A stretch of 9,974 nt of DNA from positions 1 to 9,974 of the forward strand of contig CAKSEM010000041.1 in NCBI GenBank assembly GCA_934446485.1. The letters run 5' to 3'. A program made the translations under genes and the position numbers. Of this stretch, positions 6,023 through 9,974 are shown piece after piece (within the stretch, counting starts at the first letter, position 1; the number at the start of each line of letters is the position of its first letter). A model generated the notes under the pieces. That model had not been told where the DNA came from and did no database searches. It worked only from the letters and a program-made list of their open reading frames with translations. The DNA is from an uncultured Eubacteriales bacterium (GTDB lineage: Bacteria; Bacillota; Clostridia; Oscillospirales; CAG-272).

Positions 6023-7438
6023 TTAAGTTACGCCGCCTGCTGCGGCGTGTTTTGAAGCGAACGCCTCACAGATTCCGCCGAGCGTCGTGTTCGTCATGCG
6101 GTACGCCTCTCCTGCGTTGGAAACGCCGAAAGAGCTCTCATAAAGCCCGTAGGACGACGGATCGGCAATTGCCGCTTCAAGCGGTATTACGTCGTAATTT
6201 GTCTTGCCGGATGCGGCACTGTAGTATCTGTGAACCCAAAGCGGTATGGTCTCTACAGCGTTCAGTTCGCACCGACCGTCGCCGTAACGGCGAACGGTCA
6301 GTCTGACGAAGAGTCCGTTCTCGGTGTATTCTTTATTCGCGGTATCTCCGAGGGTCAGGCGATTCTGGTTTGAGATGAGATTGCCGAGCGAATAGAAGCA
6401 AAGTGTGCTATGTGAGGGATCTGTAGTCGAATTAAGGATCTCGGCATCCTGTATGACGTGCGGGTGACCGCCGATTATGACATCCACACCGAGGTCACAC
6501 AAGCGCTGCGCAATTGCCGCCTGCGCGGCATTGTGCTGCAAACTGTATTCATCTCCCCAGTGGATGAAATAGATAATGAGCCCTGCACCCTCATTCTTCA
6601 ATTCCGCAATACGGTTTTTTGTCTGTGAATAGAAGTCCTCCATCAGTGAATCGTTGAAGATATCAAGGAGCGGAAGATCTTCGTCGGCGATCGTTATACC
6701 GTTTATAGTCCTCGGAACCGTATTTCCGTATGCGATATCGTTTGTGCTGTTGAGCATGCCGATAACCGTGCCGTTCACATTTACGGTGCGGTACGTTCGC
6801 TCGGATGTGTTCGGCCTTGCTCCGATATAGTCAACACCCGCGCTGCGAAATACCTCCTGCGTACGCACGACGCCGGCATGTCCGGTGTCGTAGCAGTGGT
6901 TGTTTGCGAACAGCATCATATCAAAGCCTGCGGAGGTCAGCGCGGTAAGACCGCTGTCTGGTGAATTGAATGCAGGCCACCCCGTGTACTCATAATCAGG
7001 CCCCGCCAGCGTCGTCTCAAAGTTCACTACCGCATAATCCGCTGCCGAAACTATGCTCTTTACATACCGATATGAAGGCGAAAAATCGTATGCTCCGCTT
7101 ACCGAATCATATGCAGATTCGATCTGCGGTGAATGGTACATGACATCACCTCCGCAAAGGAGCGTGATATCCGTATATGAGTCGGGATCGACCGTCGGCG
7201 TTTCCGTAGCCGCAGCCGGGAGTGCGGTATCAGTCGTATTACCGCCGGTTGCTGTGCCTCCTGCGGGAGAACTGCGCGTCATTGCAGATGCCCAAATTAC
7301 TGCAAATATAGCCGTAACTATCAGCATCGCGATCAAAAGCTCTCCGAGAGGAAACCTTCCTTTAGAAGCCGGCATACGACCCCCGCGCTCCTGCGGACGT
7401 CGCTCCGGGCGTCCCCTCATATTCATATTACCGTTCAT
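6023..7438 (-). CDS. Membrane-anchored CapA-family (PGA_cap) metallophosphatase-fold protein
   Basis: CapA/PgsA-related protein. The family is linked to poly-gamma-glutamate capsule formation in some bacilli, but many members stand alone and their substrate is unknown, as here. Its 471 residues comprise an Arg-rich cytosolic tail (1-28), one membrane helix (about 31-52, LGELLIAMLIVTAIFAVIWA), and a Thr/Ala/Gly/Pro-rich linker (about 54-88). The extracellular PGA_cap domain follows. Metal-site motifs of the calcineurin-like fold are visible: GGDVM (96-100), NFET (139-142), NNHCYDTG (179-186), HWGDEY (293-298), GGHPHV (323-328) and YSLGN (349-353). The helix is uncleaved-looking, with no lipobox or clear signal-peptidase site. 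The ATG at 7438 has AGAGGA eight bases upstream. It is monocistronic: own promoter, own terminator, and no capB, capC or capE nearby, so a capsule role is not supported by context. Confidence 0.9.
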   Translation of the reverse strand: MNGNMNMRGRPERRPQERGGRMPASKGRFPLGELLIAMLIVTAIFAVIWASAMTRSSPAGGTATGGNTTDTALPAAATETPTVDPDSYTDITLLCGGDVMYHSPQIESAYDSVSGAYDFSPSYRYVKSIVSAADYAVVNFETTLAGPDYEYTGWPAFNSPDSGLTALTSAGFDMMLFANNHCYDTGHAGVVRTQEVFRSAGVDYIGARPNTSERTYRTVNVNGTVIGMLNSTNDIAYGNTVPRTINGITIADEDLPLLDIFNDSLMEDFYSQTKNRIAELKNEGAGLIIYFIHWGDEYSLQHNAAQAAIAQRLCDLGVDVIIGGHPHVIQDAEILNSTTDPSHSTLCFYSLGNLISNQNRLTLGDTANKEYTENGLFVRLTVRRYGDGRCELNAVETIPLWVHRYYSAASGKTNYDVIPLEAAIADPSSYGLYESSFGVSNAGEAYRMTNTTLGGICEAFASKHAAAGGVT

Positions 7439-7464
7439 AAGTCATTCCTCTCTCCGACACGATG

Positions 7465-7475
7465 GCGGATGTTTA
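7465..7475 (-). repeat. 11-bp word shared by divergent leaders (capA copy)
   Basis: Reads TAAACATCCGC on the minus strand, identical to 7678-7688 on the plus strand. It begins 22 bases after the last base of the capA -10 box. On the same strand, CATAAACA occurs twice, 14 bases apart (7491-7484 and 7477-7470), the second copy overlapping this word. Operator function is inferred. Confidence 0.35.
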
Positions 7476-7496
7476 TGTTTCAGTGTTTATGGGTCT

Positions 7497-7505
7497 ATTA
7501 TATCA
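7497..7505 (-). promoter_or_regulatory. Extended -10 promoter of capA
   Basis: On the minus strand, TGATATAAT forms a perfect TATAAT (7502-7497) preceded by the extended TGn element. The hexamer at the usual -35 spacing is TTCCAA, a poor match, so recognition would depend on the extended -10. The predicted start is near 7490, giving a leader of about 50 bases. Confidence 0.6.
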
Positions 7506-7630
7506 AACTCGCACGTAATTTGGAAGTACCTGAATGAAATTTTCCTCTGCTGCCGTCATAAGCATTCGAAAACCGATACGTTTTTTACAAAATTCATTTT
7601 ATGATCATCATTACCGTTTGAATAACATTG

Positions 7631-7659
7631 TAGACATAATTAAATTTACATGGTATAAT
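7631..7659 (+). promoter_or_regulatory. Sigma-A promoter of the DUF1003 gene
   Basis: TAGACA (7631-7636) and TATAAT (7654-7659) are spaced by 17 bases on the plus strand: five of six matches in the -35 and a perfect -10. The predicted start near 7666 leaves a leader of about 50 bases containing an imperfect palindrome. Upstream sequence is AT-rich, as expected for an UP-like region. Confidence 0.75.
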
Positions 7660-7670
7660 TCTCACATATA

Positions 7671-7687
7671 CGGACGTTAAACATCCG
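7671..7687 (+). promoter_or_regulatory. Imperfect 17-bp palindrome in the DUF1003 leader
   Basis: CGGACGTTAAACATCCG pairs 7 of 8 positions around a central A. It starts about 5 bases after the predicted transcription start, where a bound repressor would block initiation or clearance. Its right arm contains most of the 11-bp word also found in the capA leader. As RNA the stem would be weak, so a DNA operator is more likely than a hairpin. No regulator gene is next to it. Confidence 0.4.
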
Positions 7688-7688
7688 C
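7678..7688 (+). repeat. 11-bp word shared by divergent leaders (DUF1003 copy)
   Basis: TAAACATCCGC, the inverted partner of 7465-7475. It begins 19 bases after the last base of this gene's -10 box, nearly the same offset as in the capA leader. Confidence 0.35.
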
Positions 7689-7717
7689 ACAAAGAAACAG
7701 AACGGAGACGATGCCGC

Positions 7718-8242
7718 ATGAACATTAAAAACGAACGCGAGCGTATTATACGTGAACTGCTCGACACCACCGAATGTGAATTCACAGACGAAGAGCTGAT
7801 ACATCAGCTGATCTCCGTAAAGATTACGGAAAATTCCGAATCAAAGCGGCCGAGCTTCGGCGCGCGTGTTTCAGATGCCGTAGCGCGCTTCGCCGGAAGT
7901 TGGGCATTTATATTCAGCTTCATCGCGATAATGGTGATCTGGATGGTCGTCAATGTTGCAGCGGGCACCCGCGCATTTGATGCATACCCGTTCATTCTTC
8001 TGAATCTTGTTCTTTCCTGCATCGCCGCGGTTCAGGCACCGCTCATCATGATGAGTCAGAACCGACAGGAAGCGAAAGACCGCGAGCGAGCAGAAAACGA
8101 CTACAGAGTAAATCTGAAGAGCGAGCTCATACTCGATGACATTCACGAAAAGCTTGACCGAATAATCGAAGATCAAGCCGCGCTTTCACAAAGGCTTGCC
8201 GAAATCGAACGTACCATGACCGACAGCTCTTCGGATAAATAA
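7718..8242 (+). CDS. DUF1003 family two-helix membrane protein
   Basis: Protein of unknown function with a clear DUF1003 core. In its 174 residues a charged N-terminal region (1-55) precedes two membrane helices (about 61-82, SWAFIFSFIAIMVIWMVVNV, and 91-112, PFILLNLVLSCIAAVQAPLI). The family's most conserved stretch follows: FDAYPFILLNLVLS, then APLIMMSQNRQEAKDRERA, then DYRVNLKSE. The C-terminal part (about 134-168) is a charged heptad-like helix (LDDIHEKLDRIIEDQAALSQRL), probably a cytosolic coiled coil for self-association. The ATG at 7718 has GGAG at 7704-7707; an ATG at 7711 stops after five codons. It is monocistronic, with its own promoter and terminator. Family members have been linked loosely to metal transport and stress, but nothing here fixes a role. 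Confidence 0.92.
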   Translation: MNIKNERERIIRELLDTTECEFTDEELIHQLISVKITENSESKRPSFGARVSDAVARFAGSWAFIFSFIAIMVIWMVVNVAAGTRAFDAYPFILLNLVLSCIAAVQAPLIMMSQNRQEAKDRERAENDYRVNLKSELILDDIHEKLDRIIEDQAALSQRLAEIERTMTDSSSDK

Positions 8243-8245
8243 TTC

Positions 8246-8273
8246 AGCGGAGGCACCTCACGGCGCCTCCGCT
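8246..8273 (+). terminator. Hairpin terminator between convergent genes
   Basis: A 9-bp GC-rich stem (AGCGGAGGC with GCCTCCGCT) encloses a ten-base loop and is followed by CTTCTTTAT, directly after the DUF1003 stop. On the minus strand the same stem follows the antiporter stop and has the AT-rich tail GAATTATTTATCC, so it may end transcription from both sides. Confidence 0.8.
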
Positions 8274-8278
8274 CTTCT

Positions 8279-9556
8279 TTATCTTCCGGATGCCATATCG
8301 TTCTTTCCGCGTGCACTCTCGGCCCCGGGAGTTATTTCCCCTGCCCTCATCAGAGCAAATTTGGTGAGAGTAGGTCCGATAAGCTCATATACCATTACCG
8401 AGAACAGTACAAGATTGCGTATGATCGTCCCGTCTTTTCCGAGGGACTCAGCCATGACCGACATGCCTAGCGCTACTCCCGCCTGCGGCAAAAGAGTTAT
8501 ACCGAGATACTTTACGATATTCGGGCAACAATGCACGAGACGCGAACTCCATGAAGCTCCGATATACTTTCCGACCGAGCGTGCGACAATATAGATAAGC
8601 CCGATCCCGATAACCGTAAGATTTGCAATTACACCGAAGTCAAGCTCGGCGCCGCTGAACACAAAGAAGAGGATATAGAGCGGCGCGGTCCACCGATCGG
8701 TTCGGTCCATGAGCTCCTCGGACACATCGCATATGTTGCAGAAGACCGTACCGAGCATCATACAGGTAAGCAGAGAAGAAAAACCTACGTGTATCGGACC
8801 GAGGTCAAACTCAAGCTGCGTCACGGCAACCGTCAGGAGCACAAACGTTATGGAGAGAGACATACGTTTGCTGCGAGACTTGAAGTAACGCTCCGCAGCA
8901 TTGAATATGAACCCCATGACAAATCCCAGCGCAAGTGATATTGCAACCTCTATGAGCGGCTCGGCTATTACCGAGAGCACATCAACGTGTCCGCTTGTGA
9001 TCGAGCGCGCGATGCCGAATGAAATTGCAAAGATCACAAGTCCCACCGCATCGTCAAGTGCAACTATGGGAAGCAGAATATCGGTAACGGGGCCCTTTGC
9101 CTTGTACTGCTTCACCACCATAAGCGTCGCTGCCGGAGCAGTTGCGGCTGCGATCGCTCCGAGCGTCAGAGCGGATGGGATCGAGAGGGTGTCGGGAATT
9201 GCAAAGTGGAGAGCTATGAGCACCGCATCGACGAGCACTGTTGCCGCGACCGCCTGGATTATACCGATAATCGTAGCCTGTTTTCCGTTTTGGCGAAGCT
9301 GAGAAAGACGGAATTCGTTGCCGATTGCAAACGCAATGAAGCCCATTGCTGCATCAGAAATGATTCCAAGGCTTTTCACCTCGGCAAGCGTCGTAAATCC
9401 AAGCCCCTGAATTCCGAGCCTGCCGAGGCAGAACGGGCCGATCAGGATACCTGCAATGAGATAAGCGGTAACCGCGGGGAGACCCAAATGTTTAGCAAGA
9501 CGTGACATGAAAAGCCCCGCAAGGAGCGATACCGAAATTACAAGAAGTGTTTCCAT
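8279..9556 (-). CDS. CPA2-family cation/proton antiporter (Kef/NapA type)
   Basis: Integral membrane sodium/proton or potassium/proton exchanger. The 425-residue product is almost wholly hydrophobic, with about 12-13 predicted helices. The N-terminus reads LLAGLFMSRLAKHLGLPAVTA, then YLIAGILIGP (32-41). The unwound-helix motif AAATAPAATLMVV is at 136-148, and ALDDAVGLV at 166-174 places the paired aspartates D168/D169 of the ion site. In RSVGKYIG (326-333), K330 fits the CPA2 core lysine, and PQAGVALG is at 357-364. Paired aspartates suggest electrogenic exchange as in NapA; that and the ion are inferred. No TrkA-N/RCK domain follows, unlike Kef channels, so it lacks built-in nucleotide gating. 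The ATG at 9556 follows an AAAGGA ribosome binding site with good spacing. It starts 32 bp after the pantothenate kinase stop, suggesting co-transcription. Confidence 0.92.
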   Translation of the reverse strand: METLLVISVSLLAGLFMSRLAKHLGLPAVTAYLIAGILIGPFCLGRLGIQGLGFTTLAEVKSLGIISDAAMGFIAFAIGNEFRLSQLRQNGKQATIIGIIQAVAATVLVDAVLIALHFAIPDTLSIPSALTLGAIAAATAPAATLMVVKQYKAKGPVTDILLPIVALDDAVGLVIFAISFGIARSITSGHVDVLSVIAEPLIEVAISLALGFVMGFIFNAAERYFKSRSKRMSLSITFVLLTVAVTQLEFDLGPIHVGFSSLLTCMMLGTVFCNICDVSEELMDRTDRWTAPLYILFFVFSGAELDFGVIANLTVIGIGLIYIVARSVGKYIGASWSSRLVHCCPNIVKYLGITLLPQAGVALGMSVMAESLGKDGTIIRNLVLFSVMVYELIGPTLTKFALMRAGEITPGAESARGKNDMASGR

Positions 9557-9588
9557 TGTTATGTTTTCCTTTATTTATCCGCCGCTGT

Positions 9589-9974
9589 TCATCCCACCAT
9601 GAGGCCGTCACACTCAGCCAGTGCAGCACCGATAACTGTGCCGAAACGTGAGTTTTCCGGGATCATGAAATTCATATCGAACATGCGGTTGAGAGTTGCA
9701 AATATATCAGGTGCCTGTGCGACACTCGAAAGATTCCCGGTCAGCACTATGTCGCGAAGTCCGCAGCCGCGCGCCGCAAAGATCGAAACCATGCCGATCG
9801 TTTCAAAGACCATATTGATAATGCCGAGAGCTATGTCGTGTTTGTTTGCAAGGTCGCTTATATTACCGAAATTCGAAGCGGTCGTAGTGTCGGTAAAGCC
9901 CGGAATCTTATCGTTGTTGATGAGATCGCCGATTCGCAGATCGATCCTGTCAAGAGATCCTGTCCGTGCAAGGT
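9589..9974 (-). CDS. coaW: Type II (eukaryotic-like) pantothenate kinase, C-terminal part
   Basis: The last 127 residues of an ASKHA-fold kinase; the reading frame stays open to the window edge, so the N-terminal part is missing. It would phosphorylate pantothenate, the first step of coenzyme A synthesis, in the cytosol. The visible sequence contains DLRIGDL, the Gly/Ser segment TASNFGNISDLANKHDIALG, the helix VFETIGMVSIFAARGCG, and IVLTGNLSS, the strand-loop resembling VGNF/IGSS in human PANK and Staphylococcus CoaW. It ends FGTVIGAALAE, matching the conserved C-terminal GAIGA-like motif. DLxVGD followed by ASxFGN is characteristic of the Fumble/PANK family; a BadF/BcrA-type or other ASKHA kinase is the main alternative. 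Unlike type I and III enzymes, type II kinases in staphylococci resist CoA feedback. The stop at 9589 is followed 32 bp later by the antiporter gene. Confidence 0.8.
   Translation of the reverse strand, partial: LARTGSLDRIDLRIGDLINNDKIPGFTDTTTASNFGNISDLANKHDIALGIINMVFETIGMVSIFAARGCGLRDIVLTGNLSSVAQAPDIFATLNRMFDMNFMIPENSRFGTVIGAALAECDGLMVG

Noticed and set aside
7568..7587. Weak AAAAC/GTTTT stem followed by T residues in the capA-DUF1003 gap
   Set aside because: The stem is five AT-rich pairs, too weak for a terminator, and no transcript is expected to end there.
7053..7604. Plus-strand open frame of 183 codons overlapping the capA N-terminal region
   Set aside because: It is antisense to capA and its promoter region, lacks a ribosome binding site and homology, and arises from the codon bias of the opposite strand.
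7601..7608. ATGATCAT 8-bp palindrome upstream of the DUF1003 promoter
   Set aside because: Short AT-rich palindromes of this length occur often by chance, and nothing repeats it nearby.

Overview
The window looks like chromosomal DNA from a Gram-positive, Clostridia-type Firmicute of moderate GC. The main reason is the gene order on the minus strand: nusB, a TsaD-like gene, xseA, xseB, ispA, tlyA, nadK, argR. This is a variant of the well-known Firmicute cluster nusB-folD-xseA-xseB-ispA-dxs-tlyA-argR-recN. Base composition and codon use look uniform, and I see no insertion sequence, phage gene, tRNA, rRNA or CRISPR array. Species-level assignment is not possible from the sequence alone.

Region 1 (about 1-5940, minus strand) is one tightly packed housekeeping operon. 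A consensus sigma-A promoter (TTGACA, 17 bp, TATAAT) sits upstream of nusB. The products serve rRNA transcription antitermination (NusB), an unassigned TsaD paralogue, exonuclease VII (XseA and XseB), farnesyl diphosphate synthesis (IspA), rRNA 2'-O-methylation (TlyA), NADP synthesis (NadK) and arginine-responsive regulation (ArgR, cut by the window edge). Compared with the textbook order, folD is replaced by the TsaD paralogue, dxs is absent, and nadK lies between tlyA and argR.

Region 2 (about 5980-8280) holds a membrane-anchored CapA-type metallophosphatase (minus strand) with its own terminator. Facing away from it is a DUF1003 two-helix membrane protein (plus strand). The 279-bp divergent intergenic region carries a recognisable promoter for each gene. 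An identical 11-bp word lies just downstream of both predicted transcription starts, so the two genes may share a regulator.

Region 3 (about 8280-9974, minus strand) holds a CPA2-type cation/proton antiporter downstream of a partial type II pantothenate kinase, probably co-transcribed. Its 3' end converges on the DUF1003 gene across a hairpin that could terminate both transcripts.

No clearly new multi-gene system is visible. The points most worth following are the conserved-site TsaD paralogue inside the nusB-xse operon, the 11-bp word shared by the divergent leaders, and several start codons that overlap or crowd their ribosome binding sites.
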